Source: Arachis hypogaea (lineage: Eukaryota > Streptophyta > Magnoliopsida > Fabales > Fabaceae). Taken from it: 64,000 bases of DNA. The stretch covers positions 55,717,559 through 55,781,558 of the forward strand of contig NC_092040.1 of assembly GCF_003086295.3 (NCBI RefSeq), in the 5' to 3' direction. Under the pieces are notes generated by a model. The model ran no database searches, was not told where the DNA came from, and saw only the letters and a program-made list of their open reading frames with translations. Positions 33,043 through 43,740 of the stretch are shown here, in pieces. A program made the translations under genes and the position numbers. Each line of letters begins with the position of its first letter. Position 1 is the stretch's first letter.

Positions 33043-33959
33043 CCTCTAAAAGAGTGAATAAGGTATAATTAGGAATCATAGGGCAAGTAGCACAAAAGGG
33101 GTAAAGGGATAAGTAAATAAGCATTTAATTGAGGAAGCTTTCATAGAGGTGTGGTATGATAAAAAAATGAGCCATGTGTGCATTCCAATTATGCGCGCAG
33201 TTGGAACACACATAACAGCCAGTTAAAACGGCATCCACACAATCAAAAAGATAAACATGAGTTCCTCAATTAAATGGCTAAGTTGCAAGCAATAGATGAA
33301 CATCAATTAAGGATAAGCATACTTAGGCAACTACCACAAGAGTGAATTGAGTTTAGGAATTATTGGATATTGAAGTTGTGCATGTGAAAGTGCAAAATTG
33401 ATAGACGATAGCACAATTAACAATAACCAATTCAACAATGAACCAAAAACTCGTTATTTATCATGAAACATATAGAAAAAGTCACATGGGAAGATACTTG
33501 TTACAAACAGTGACAAGCTTGATAAAAATCAAGTGAAGTCACTCAAATAAATGCAAAGCATTAACAACGAGCAAGTACCGGTCATGTGATGAATTTAATA
33601 TGGAAATCATGATGAACAAGTAATTTCAACTCAATTCACTAAATTCAATGCAATTATATAATTTGTCCTAGTGATACAATCAAAATGTGAGTTATCAAAC
33701 CCACTAGGTACTAGTAAATTAAGGCGAAGCATAAGTGCATTGATTTAATCAAGAGGCACCCCAATCACTACCAAACACACACTTGCAACTTATTCAATTA
33801 GAAAGCAAGTAAACCAAAATAACTAAAATGGAAATAACATGTAAAGAAAACTAACAAGAATAAGTAGAAAATAGGGAAAAAGAGAAAGAAGAGAGGGATG
33901 AAGGGGTGGAAGTGTGTTAGGGCTCAAAGAAAAGTGCAATAAAGGTTTTTTGCCCAAAA
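33043..33959 (-). other. Intron-like region and pyrimidine tract of Z2
   Basis: Non-coding. In the sense direction a C/T-rich tract (about 33958-33850) follows the palindromes and leads into AT-rich sequence ending in the acceptor-like tract at 33045. Same order as in Z1 and W. Confidence 0.55.
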
Positions 33960-34083
33960 CAACACTTGTGCGTACGCACAAGTACGTGTGCGTATGCACA
34001 CTAGGCGAAACATGGGAGGTATGCGCTCGCACAAGTCGTGCGAACACTCTGGATAGAAGGGGTGTAAGAGGTGTGCGTACGCA
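33960..34083. repeat. Internal palindrome array of Z2, part 3
   Basis: TTGTGCGTACGCACAAG, ACGTGTGCGTATGCACAC and related. It continues at 35624-35820 and 43315-43440 beyond two insertions. Confidence 0.85.
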
Positions 34084-35623
34084 TAGTGCACGAAAATTAC
34101 ACTCACACTATGTAATTCTGCACAACTAACTAGCAAGTGCATTGAGTCGTCCAAGTAATACCTTACGTGAGTAAGGGTCGATCCCACGGAGATTGTTGGC
34201 TTGAAGCAAGCTATGGTTATCTTATTATTCTTAGTCAGGATACCAATAGGGTTCTTTAGTTTCAATTGTAAAAAGTGAAATAGCATGAAATGAGTAATTG
34301 TTACGCAGTAATGGAGAATGTGTTGGAGTTTTGGAGATGCTTTGTCTTCTGAATCTCTGCTTTCCTACTGTCATCTTCTTTATGCACGCAAGGTTCCTTC
34401 TATGGCAAGCTGTGTGTTGGTGGATCACCGTTGTCAATGGCTACCATTCGTCCTCTCAGTGAAAATGGTCCAAATACGCTGTCACCGCACGGCTAATCAT
34501 CTGTCGGTTCTCGATCATGTCGGAATAGGATCCATTGATCCTTTTGCGTCTATCACTACGCCCAATACTCACGAGTTTGAAGCTTGTCACAGTCATCCAA
34601 TCCCTGAATACTACTCAAAATACCACAGACAAGGTTTAGACTTTCTGGATTCTCAAGGATGCTGCCAATGGATTGTAGCTTATACAACGAAGACTCTGAT
34701 TAAGGAATCTAAGAGATACTCATTCAATCTAATGTAGAACGGAGGTAGTTGTCAAACACGTGTTCATAGGTTGAGAATGGTGATGAGTGTCACGGATCAT
34801 CACCTGCCTCATATTGAAGTGCGAATGAATATCTTAGATAGAAACAGGCGTGTTTGAATAGAAGACAGAAATATTTGCATTAATTCATCGAGACGCTGCA
34901 GAGCTCCTCACCCCCAACAATGGAGTTTAGAGACTCATGCCGTCAAAGAGTACAAAGTTCAGATCTAAAATGTCATGAGATACAAAATAAATCTCTAAAA
35001 GTTGTTTAAATACTAAATTAGTAACATAGGTTTACAGAAAATGAGTAAACTAAGATAGATAGTGCAGAAATCCACTTTTGTGGCCCACTTGGTGTGTGCT
35101 GGGGCTGAGACTTGAGCTTTTCACGTGCCTGGGCTGTTTTTGGAGTTAAACGTCAGGTTGTAACCTGTTTTGGGCGTTTAACTCCCACTTGCAACCTGTT
35201 TCTGGCGTTCAACGCCAGAATGCAACATGGAACTGGCGTTAAACGCCAGTTTATGTCATTTATCTTCGAGCAAAGTATGAACTATTATATATTGCTGGAA
35301 AGCCCTGGATGTCTACATTCCAACCCAATTTATAGCGCGCCAATTGAACTCCTGTAGCTCTAAAAAAGCTATTCCGAGTGCAAGGAGGTCAGAATCCAAC
35401 AGCATCAGCAGTCCTTTTTCACCCTGAATCAGATTTTTGCTCAGCTCCCTTAATTTCAGCCAGAAAATACCTGAAATCATAGAAAAACACACAAACTCAT
35501 AGTAAAGTCCAGAAATATAAATTTTTCCTAAAAACTAATAAAAATATACTAAAAACTAACTAAAACATACTAAAAACTACATGAAATTACACCGCAAAAA
35601 GCGTATAAAATATCCGCTCATCA
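34084..35623 (-). mobile_element. Solo LTR of family A (minus strand)
   Basis: 1540 bp. Outer ends match family A in reverse, with the sense end mutated (…CTA instead of CCA). Exact ACGCA duplication at 34079-34083 and 35624-35628 places the insertion inside a GTGCGTACGCAC palindrome of Z2. Family palindromes CTGGCGTT-T-AACGCCAG-like at 35150-35255. Confidence 0.93.
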
Positions 35624-35820
35624 ACGCACAGGACATCTTTTTTTTTCAAGGATCATGTGTGTGTGCAGACCTAGGTACATGCGCGCACACAGGAATGAAA
35701 AGGGTTGGGGTTCACGCGCACAGGCTGTGCCAATGCTCCCTCCAGAAGGGAGGCAAGTTGGCGTGCAGGCGCACAACCCTGTACGGTCGCACAGAGAGCG
35801 CGAAAAGAGCGTTGCGTGCG
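35624..35820. repeat. Internal palindrome array of Z2, part 2
   Basis: GTGTGTGCAGAC, ATGCGCGCACAC, TTGCGTGCGTACAC and similar degenerate copies between the A solo LTR and element W. Confidence 0.75.
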
Positions 35821-35826
35821 TACACA

Positions 35827-37295
35827 TGATAAACCACTATTTTATGGTTTATATTGTACTTAATTGAGTGGTTTATCAAGATTTTCACCCATTTATTCAT
35901 ATGATTTGCATGATTTTACAATTCCTTCCTAGTTTAGTTCTATGATTGAAAACATGCTTCTTTGGTCTTAATTTAGCTAATCTTAATCCTCTCCTATTAC
36001 CATTCGATGCCTTGATCTGTGTGTTAAGTGTTTCAGGCTTCATAGGGCAGAAATGGCTTAGAGAATAAAGAGGAAGCGTGCAAAAAAGGAAGGAACACTG
36101 GGAATTGAGGAGATGACCAGCAAGAAGTCACGCGGTCGCATGGCTCACGCGACCGCGTGAAATGGAAGAAATCAGAGTGACGCGATCGCGTGCCTGACGC
36201 GACCGCGCGGATTGGAAGCTGCACGAACGACGCGAATGCGTGGACGACGCACACGCGTGATACGAAAAACACTGAGTGACGCGATCGCATGGACGACGCG
36301 GACGCATGACGTGCGCAATCTGTAAAATTACAAAAGTTGCTGGCAGAGATTCTGGGCCGCATTTCAACCCAGTTTTCGGCCCAAAAAACACAGATTAAAA
36401 CCAGAGAACATGCAGAGACTCATCATGCTTTTCATTACTCACAATTTTAGGTTTTAGATGTAGTTTTTAGAGAGAGAGGCTCTCTCCTCTCTCTTAGGAT
36501 TAGGATTAGGATTAGAATTTCAACTTCTTCATCACAGGTTCAATGTTCCTTTAATTTATTTTCTACTTTTATTTATCACTTTAGTTTGATGTTGCCAATT
36601 TGGCTTATGGATTTTTATGTTCAATCTAACCTTCTATTTAATATAATTTGAGGTATTTCAGACTTATGATTGTTTTCTCTAATTTATGTTATTGATGCTT
36701 GTGCTCTATCCAAATTATTTTCATTCAAGTAGATTTTATTCCCTTTTGGTTTTGGTTGATTAATTGGTAACTCTTGAGTTATCAAACTCATTGTTGACTG
36801 AAAATTGGAATTCTTCAAGTATTAACTCGAGATCCAATAATTCTAACTTTTCCCAAGGAAAGACTGGAATTTGAGGATTTGAATTAATTCATCCACTTAA
36901 CTTACCTTCATAGTTAGAGGTTAACATAGTGGGAGAAAAATTCAATTCTCATCACAATTGATAAGGATAACTGGGATAGGACTTCCAATTTCTCATACTT
37001 TGCCAAGAGTTTATTTTACAGTCATTTATTTATTTTACTTGTCATTTATTTTATTTGTTCCTCATTCTCAAAACCCCCAATTTACAAACTCATAACCAAT
37101 AATAAGAACATACCTCCCTGCAATTCCTTGAGAAGATGACCCGAGGTTTAAATACTTCGGTTATCAATTTATTTAGGGGTTTGTTACTTGTGACAACCAA
37201 AACGTTTGTAAGAAAGGTTGATTGCTTGGTTTAGTAACTATACTTACAACGAGAGTTTACTATAACTTCTAAACCATCAATCTTCGGTTCTTTCA
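35827..37295 (+). repeat. 5' LTR of W
   Basis: Starts TGATAAACCACTATTTTATG and ends GGTTCTTTCA. Palindromes CACGCG-NN-CGCGTG at 36128-36310. TTAGGA repeats near 36496-36520. No clear TATA box. Pair of 41838-43313. Confidence 0.9.
36128..36310. repeat. U3 palindrome array of W 5' LTR
   Basis: Repeated CACGCG-AC-CGCGTG and GACGCGATCGCGTG-type palindromes, CpG-dense. The same motif recurs in the internal array 39180-39720 and in the 3' LTR (42139-42325). Confidence 0.9.
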
Positions 37296-37298
37296 AAA

Positions 37299-37316
37299 TG
37301 GCGCCATTGCTGGGGA
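37299..37316 (+). other. Primer-binding site of W (tRNA-Asp, two changes)
   Basis: TGGCGCCATTGCTGGGGA differs from the Y PBS by G-to-A and C-to-T only. It starts 4 bp after the LTR end. Confidence 0.85.
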
Positions 37317-37421
37317 ATTGCAAACGTGTGCCTAGGTTATTGTAAATATTTTTTAAAAAAAATATTTTTCTTTTACTTGTTTATTTGTTTTCTCTCTTCC
37401 CTCTTATTTCTGATATCTACT

Positions 37422-38969
37422 ATGAACTTTGACCCCTTTGGCTATGAGTCTGGTTATAATTATGTTACGGGAAAAGGAGATTATAATGACAACATGCATC
37501 AAGGATGGAACAATCAAAGATGGGAGGAGCCACAAGGATTTGTTCAACCCTCATGGCAACAACCACCTCCAATGGACTATCAACAACCGTTTTGTGATGC
37601 ATATCAAGGCAAGGGCTATGGTGAGCACTCTTTTGATTATCAACAACCACCACCATATTCCTATGAACCCCCTCCTCAACATGACTTTCGACCACCATAC
37701 TCACAAGCCCCTTTCCACCATTCACCTCCATATGACCCTAACCCGTATCCACCACACCAACCACCTTATGAGCCATATGAACCATATATAGAACCACCCT
37801 AATTCCAACCCAATTACTCCCAAGAACCACCACCTCCACATGCACCATATCCATATCCATCAATCCAAGAGCCTTATGGCCCTACGTATGATACACAAGC
37901 GAAACAAGAATCAACGGATCGTCTCAAGGAAACAGTGGATCGATTTCAGGCAACCCTTCACCAGTTGAATCAAGCAATAAATCAATTGGCTTCCCGGTGT
38001 TCGGACGCTCAAGGAACCCCCATGGCTTCATGTGGATAATCTAATGAAGAACGTAGCATGAAGGAGACATTAGAAACTCCAGTGGACAATAAAGAGCATG
38101 AATTTGTACTGGAACAAGTGGAAGAAGCCAGAATTATTGAAGAAGAAGAAGTGGTTGAAGACTTAGGAGATGCTGAACCTCTATGGGAATGTCAAGACAT
38201 AGAGCCTCCTTCCAAGGCAATTGAAATTGATGCTGATGAGGGTGTACAACCTCCAAGGCATATCATAATAGAAGACTTGGAAGAGGTTAATCAAGAGATG
38301 AAGATTCAAGAAGAAGAGGCACAACCTCCCATACCCTTGGCGAGCAATAAAGAAGAGATTAAATTGGAAGAAATTCATCAAAATCAAGAGGTTGATATTG
38401 AAGATTACAAAGAGGTGGCAGATGTCGAAGAGGAGCACAAGGGAGTAGAGCTTGCACGTTCATTAGAAACACCTCCCCGGAAGTTGCCATCATCCTTCAC
38501 AACATTCAAGTGGATAAAATTCATATCCCTTAGCTTTCTAATTCCACTTGAATATGGACTACTGGAGACGGATGGTCAACTTAGAGCTCTTTGTGGCATT
38601 AAGAGTAAGAGGAAGATGGTCAGTGGTAAGATCTGTCCTGCAAGGTTCATTATGGTTGGAAGCTCAAAATTTAAACGCAAAGGTTGGTATAGAGCTCAAC
38701 TGAATGGGTCTAGGATGTTGTTTGGCTGCTTCAGTGAGAATTCAGACTGCTTGCCACCCGGATGGAACAATATTGCTCAACAAGAATATGAGTGCAAAAG
38801 CAAGGTTTGGGACCCCGGAATTCAAACTAGAAATCAATACTCTTGGGGCCTTGTCATTTGCTTTAACTTACTTGAAGGCTTTCTGCGCCTAGTTTAGGAC
38901 CCAGGAGGCTACTGGAACTCCAAACTTTGGTGGAGATTTCTGGATGAGTTCAAGCACAAGCCGCCATAA
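37422..38969 (+). pseudogene. Gag-position ETDxQL ORF of W, three in-frame stops
   Basis: A single frame from ATG 37422 to TAA 38967-38969 (516 codons) is interrupted only by stops at 37800 (TAA), 38037 (TAA) and 38895 (TAG), with no frameshift. Part 1 (to about 37960) is Pro/Tyr/Gln-rich (MNFDPFGYESGYNYVTGKGD, repeated QQPPP and YEP). A Gln/Leu stretch follows (DRLKETVDRFQATLHQLNQA), then an acidic region (about 38060-38450), then the conserved domain with YGLLETDGQLRAL, GWYRAQLNG and WDPG, ending FLDEFKHKPP. It is the first ORF after the PBS, where gag should be. Composition suggests a disordered, self-associating N-terminus; this is inference. Confidence 0.75.
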
Positions 38970-38986
38970 CAGGAAGCTCCTCAAAT

Positions 38987-39036
38987 GTCCAACTTAAGGA
39001 CTTTAACTAAAAGTGCTAGGTGGGAGACAACCCACC
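38987..39036 (+). ncRNA. Conserved two-hairpin RNA module of W
   Basis: Stem I GTCC-AACTTAA-GGAC (38987-39001), linker with AAAAGTGCT, stem II GGTGGG-AGACAA-CCCACC (39019-39036). ORF stop at 38969. A pyrimidine tract TCGTCCCTCTTTCAG (ending about 39060) follows, like a 3' splice site. Confidence 0.83.
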
Positions 39037-39179
39037 ATGGTATTATCGTCCCTCTTTCAGTTTTAATTCTAGTATATTTTGTTTGTTTTTGAGTTTTGAT
39101 TGAACCTGGAATCATGCATACTTGCATAGCATTCATATTAAGCATTGCATTCTGCATACTGCATAAAAAAAGGGGGAAA

Positions 39180-39720
39180 ACACGCACGCGACGCGGCAGC
39201 GTCGCTAACACGTCCGCGTCACTAGTGCGTTGGGTAGAAAAGAATTGAACAGAGAGTCACACGAGAGCATGGCTGGAGGCGAGCCTTTAGCATCATTTGA
39301 CCCCACGCGACCGCGTCGCTCACGCGACCGCATCATGTGGGAACTTTGGCCTCCTAGCGACCGCGTCACCCACGCGGCCGCGTGCCATGAAAATCGACGT
39401 GAACAGGGTGCATAGCCGAAAGTTATGCTGGACTGGTGCTGGACTGGTGCTGAAAGCACAACCTTACCACACGGACGCATGGCTCACGCGTCCGCGTCAT
39501 ATCCCCATATTGGCCACTCACGCGATCGCGACGACCACGCGATTGTGTCACCCAAAATTTGGCTAAATAAGATTCTGAACAGAGAGCTGTGCGAGCGGGA
39601 GGCTGCCCTCGCGCCAGTAGCATAAAACGTGTCACGCAACCGTGTGACCGATGCGACCACGTCGATTAACATCAAACGCAAGTCACGCGACCGCGTGCCC
39701 CACGCGTCTGCATAGCTTGC
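39180..39720. repeat. Internal palindrome array of W
   Basis: Many CACGCGACCGCGTC, TCACGCGACCGCGTG and CGCGGCCGCGTG variants, CpG-dense, of the same type as the W LTR arrays. ORFs on both strands across it are artefacts of the repeats. Confidence 0.88.
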
Positions 39721-40262
39721 GCCGCACAGCTTATCCTAATTTGCCAAATATCTTATCTTTTCTTCCCCAATCCTAGTTTTTCCCTCTCTCCTTTCTTACT
39801 CACTTCTTTCCTTTCTCATTCTTCTTATCTTTCATTTTATTTATTTGCATATTTCATTCATTGCATTTTAATTTAGTGCATATTTTTCTTTTCTATTCTA
39901 AATTTATTATTTTTCCTTTGGTGTTGATTTTCTTATTTAACTGTTGCATCTTTTCTGGTATAATTTTTTGTGACTTGTTTTACAATGTTGGGTGATGCTA
40001 TTTTTTTGTCAATGTCAATCTTTTATGATACCTGTATTCCTTTTGCATTGACATGAACTTACATTGTCTTTCATTACCCACTCTCTTCCCCATTAATGTA
40101 CATTTTGTACCACTGGCATGCCATGGCTTCTATTGTTTTCTCACGTACATGTTGAAGCTTTCATGTAAATGAGACCCTTATCATTTGGCATTAACCCATC
40201 CATACTTCATTTATTTTCTTATCTTTATTTCTGGGTTACTTTTCTTCCCTTTTTCTTTTAAG
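39721..40262 (+). other. Pyrimidine tract and intron-like region of W
   Basis: C/T-rich then T-rich sequence with no ORF, ending TTTTTCTTTTAAG directly before the ATG at 40263, a good 3' splice-site match. Part (about 39770-39970) is alignable with 63720-63960 in W2. Confidence 0.6.
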
Positions 40263-40394
40263 ATGGCCACCCGGAGGGGAACCGGAAGACGTTTACATGG
40301 GGAGACAAGACAAGTCCATCTGCACAATCTTTGGAGAGAAGCATCAGTTGGAACAACCCGTCCACCTGCACATCTTAGCACGCACCAAGGATAG
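40263..40394 (+). pseudogene. ORF2 remnant of W
   Basis: 43 codons, MATRRGTGRRLHGETRQVHL to THQG-stop. Basic start like the MASKAGETSRKRKGK of family A, but the main domain is deleted. The PPT-like TTTAAGTGTGGGGAGGTCGA follows at 40403, resembling the junction of PPT and LTR start at 41825-41842. Confidence 0.6.
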
Positions 40395-41799
40395 TGCAAT
40401 CTTTAAGTGTGGGGAGGTCGATACCGATCTCCATGGGTTAGCTATTTTCTTCTTTTTAACACCATTGTTTTATTTTCTTTGTTTATTCATTATTGCATTT
40501 GCATGTTTGATTGCATGTTTGTTTTTGTGCATATTTTACCACTTGGTTAAAGTAATATTTTTTTTCAAGAAATTTTTATACTATTTCACTAATTTGATTA
40601 AAAATTTTTGAAAAATTTGTTTGAAGAATTCTTATTTTGGAACATGGTTTAAAGCTCGAACACACAAAACCAGTAAGATTTTGAGCCTATTTGATTGGTT
40701 GCATTTTATCAACCAATATTTTATTTTTGGTGTGTGTTTTTCTCTCTAAAATTGTGATCTTTGTCTTACTTAATTCTATATTTCCATTGTTTGATGTATG
40801 CATGCATTGATATAATTGAGGCCCTTGTTTCACTAAGCTTACATACCCATATGGCCTTACCCTTTCATTATCCTTTGCAAACCAATTTGAGCCTAATATA
40901 CCCATTTGTTCTTTACTTTAGCTCATTATTAACTCTAAGCGAAAAATAATAATGTCCTTAATTTGAATCCTTGGTTAGCTTAGACTAGTAAAAGTGCTCA
41001 TGATTTAAGTGTGGGGAAGTTGGGTTTGTAAATATTTGGTCTGAATAATTGGGCGTTGTATATTTTAGTGAAAATGTGCAAAATAATGGTTGAGCACATG
41101 TTATTGCATTCAATACTTTAATCATATGCATTGAGAAAAATAAAAAAATAAGTGAAAAAGAAAAAGAAAAGGGCAATTAATAAAAGGGGACAAAATACCC
41201 CAAAATAAATAGTGAAATCAATGCATATGAGCTGTACTCAAAACTTGGAATGCATAAATATGTAGTAAACACAGTTAATGGGAAGTTAGATTTTGTATTT
41301 TAATTAAATGAATTGTCTTAAGTTAGGTGGAAAGTTTATGTTAATTAAGGATTCATATTTTAGTCCACTTGGCCAAATACAATCCTACCTTGACCCTAAC
41401 CCCATTACAACCCTTAAAAGACCTCTTGATTTGTGTATTGGTGCATTAAATTTTTGTTGATTTTTAAATGAAGAGCAAGCTATAGAAAGCAAGATTAGTA
41501 GAGAATTGAGAGAATTAACCCTAGACACTTGAGAGTTAGAATGATATACACTACTAGTAAGGGTTCAGTGCTTAATTCTATGTTCCCTGCTTTCATGAGC
41601 TGTCTTCTTCTTGCAAGATATTTGTATTGTATTTTGTGATTTGAATTAGTAAAATCCAGTTCATATTTATTTTTGAAGGATTTATTTACTTTTTTTACCA
41701 AGTAGGTAGAAATATTTTGCATGTAGTTGCATTCACATTCATAGGCTGCATTGCATGAGTCTTGCCTTTCCCTATTCATTTATTTGGTCTCCTTAAGTT
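40395..41799 (+). other. 3' untranslated region of W
   Basis: 1.4 kb non-coding, alignable in parts with the Z1 and Z2 3' UTRs. Two PPT-like TTTAAGTGTGGGGA motifs, near 40403 and 41005. Confidence 0.7.
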
Positions 41800-41837
41800 T
41801 AGCATGAGGACATGCTAATGATTAACTGTGGGGAGGT
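41800..41837 (+). promoter_or_regulatory. Pre-PPT hairpin and PPT of W
   Basis: TAGCATG-AGGA-CATGCTA (41800-41817), then TTAACTGTGGGGAGGT directly before the LTR at 41838. Confidence 0.85.
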
Positions 41838-43313
41838 TGATAAACCACTATTTTATGGTTTATATTGTATTTAATTGAGTGGTTTTATCAAGCTTTTCAC
41901 CCACTTATTCATATGATTTGCATGATTTTACAATTCCTTCCTAGTTTAGTTCTATGATTGAAAACATGCTTCTTTGGTCTTAATTTAGCTAATCTTAATC
42001 CTCTCCTATTACCATTCGATGCCTTGATCTGTGTGTTAAGTGTTTCAGGCTTCATAGGGCAGGAATGGCTTAGAGAATAAAAAGGAAGCGTGCAAAAATG
42101 GAATGAACACAAGGAATTGAGGAGATGACCAGCGAGAAGTCACGCGGTCGCATGGCTCACGCGACCGTGTGAAATAGAAGAAATCAGAGTGACGCGATCG
42201 CATGCCTGACGCGACCACGTGGATTGGAAGCTGCACGAACGACGCGAATGCATGGACGACGCATACGCGTGATACGAAAAATGCTGAGTGACGCGATCGC
42301 GTGGACGACGTGGACGTGTGACGTGCACGATCTGCAGAATTACAAAAGTCGCTGGCAGAGATTCTGGGCCGCATTTCGACCCAGTTTTTGGCCCAGAAAC
42401 ACAGATTAAAATCAGGGAACATGCAGAGACTCATCATGCTTTTCATTACTCACAATTTTTGGTTTTAGATGTAGTTTTTAGAGAGAGGGGCTCTCTCCTC
42501 TCTCTTAGGATTAGGATTAGGATTAGGATTTCAACTTCTTCATCACAGGTTCAATGTTCCTTTAATTTGTTTTCTCCTTTTATTTATCACTTTAGTTGAT
42601 TATTTGATGTTGCCAATTTGGCTTATGGATTTCTATGTTCAATCTAACCTTCTATTTAATATAATTTGAGGTATTTCAGACTTATGATTGTTTTCTCTAA
42701 TTTATGTTATTGATGCTTGTGCTCTATCCAAATTATTTTCATTCAAGTAGATTTTATTCCCTTTTGGCTTTGGTTGATTAATTGGTAACTCTTGAGTTAT
42801 CAAACTCATTGTTGACTGAAAATTGGAATTTTTCAAGAATTAATTCGAGATCCAATAATTCTAACTTTTCCCAAGGAAAGACTGGAATTTGAGGATTTGA
42901 ATTAATTCATCCACATAACTTACCTTCATAGTTAGAGGTTAACATAGTGGGAGAAAAATTCAATTCTCATCACAATTGATAAGGATAACTGGGATAGGAT
43001 GTCCAATTTCTCATACTTTGCCAAGAGTTTATTTTACAGTCATTTATTTATTTTACTTGTCATTTATTTTATTTGTTCCTCATTCTCAAAATCCTCAATT
43101 TACAAACTCATAACCAATAATAAGAACATACTTCCCTGCAATTCCTTGAGAAGACGACCCGAGGTTTAAATACTTCGGTTATCAATTTATTTAGGGGTTT
43201 GTTACTTGTGACAACCAAAACGTTTGTAAGAAAGGTTGATTGCTTGGTTTAGTAACTATACTTACAACGAGAGTTTACTATAACTTCTAAACCATCAATC
43301 TGCAGTTCTTTCA
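41838..43313 (+). repeat. 3' LTR of W
   Basis: 1476 bp, same ends and palindromes as 35827-37295. The two LTRs differ by scattered changes, many at CpG sites within the palindromes, so W is older than Y. Confidence 0.9.
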
Positions 43314-43740
43314 ATGCACAATCGCGTGTGCACGCACAAAGTGCAAGAGCAGAGGGTTGCGCGTGAACAAGGCGTGCGAGCGCTCCAAACAGAGGGCATA
43401 TATATGAGTATGCGTACGCACGGGTCGGTGCACACGCACGAATGCCCTGTTTTTCAAAACTAAGGTTCTAACCCTTAGTGCATCAACATATCAACCCAAA
43501 AACATTCAAAACATCACAAAATCATGATCCATATGCAACTCAACCTACTAAACTCAAACCTAAACAAATCCTAATCTAGCCAAATAAACAAAAATGCAAT
43601 CAAACTAAGACTATAAACAAAGAAAAAGGGTAGGAAAGATGTTACGATGGTGGGGTGTCTCCCACCTAGCACTTTGGTTTATAGTCCTAAGTTGGACTTT
43701 TTTAGGAGACTCTTGTTAGGGTGGCTTGTGTTTATAGTCT
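43314..43740 (-). other. Z2 segment: palindromes, AT-rich spacer and ORF end
   Basis: Palindromes CGCGTGTGCACGCAC and TGCGTACGCACG (43320-43440), then an AT-rich stretch, the two-hairpin module (43649-43697) and, in reverse, the KHKPP-stop end of the Z2 ORF (about 43719-43735). Cut at 43740 by A3. Confidence 0.75.
43649..43697 (-). ncRNA. Conserved two-hairpin RNA module of Z2
   Basis: Sense strand: stem I GTCC-AACTTA-GGAC (43697-43684), linker with AAAGTGCT, stem II GGTGGG-AGACAC-CCCACC (43666-43649). Both stems fully paired. Confidence 0.83.

Larger units (their letters stand above)
35827..43313 (+). mobile_element. Element W: complete non-autonomous LTR retrotransposon
   Basis: 7.49 kb with LTRs 35827-37295 and 41838-43313, a PBS for tRNA-Asp at 37299, a gag-position ETDxQL ORF with three stops, a two-hairpin module, an internal palindrome array, an ORF2 remnant and a pre-PPT hairpin. 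Flanks TACACA and (A)TGCACA look like a target duplication with one change, inside the Z2 palindromes. No gag, protease or pol is present. Confidence 0.9.

Noticed and set aside
34231..34737. ORFs of 68 and 139 aa within the minus-strand A solo LTR
   Set aside because: Family-A LTR U5/R sequence gives similar short frames in every copy (also 44642-44968, 49598-49939, 53176-53526, 60934-61284); no protein features.
36496..36520. Telomere-like TTAGGA repeats (also 42506-42530)
   Set aside because: Plant telomere repeat is TTTAGGG; this is a short tandem repeat in the R region of the W LTR.
39205..39681. ORFs on both strands across the W internal array
   Set aside because: CpG palindromes without stop codons; no conserved start or domain.
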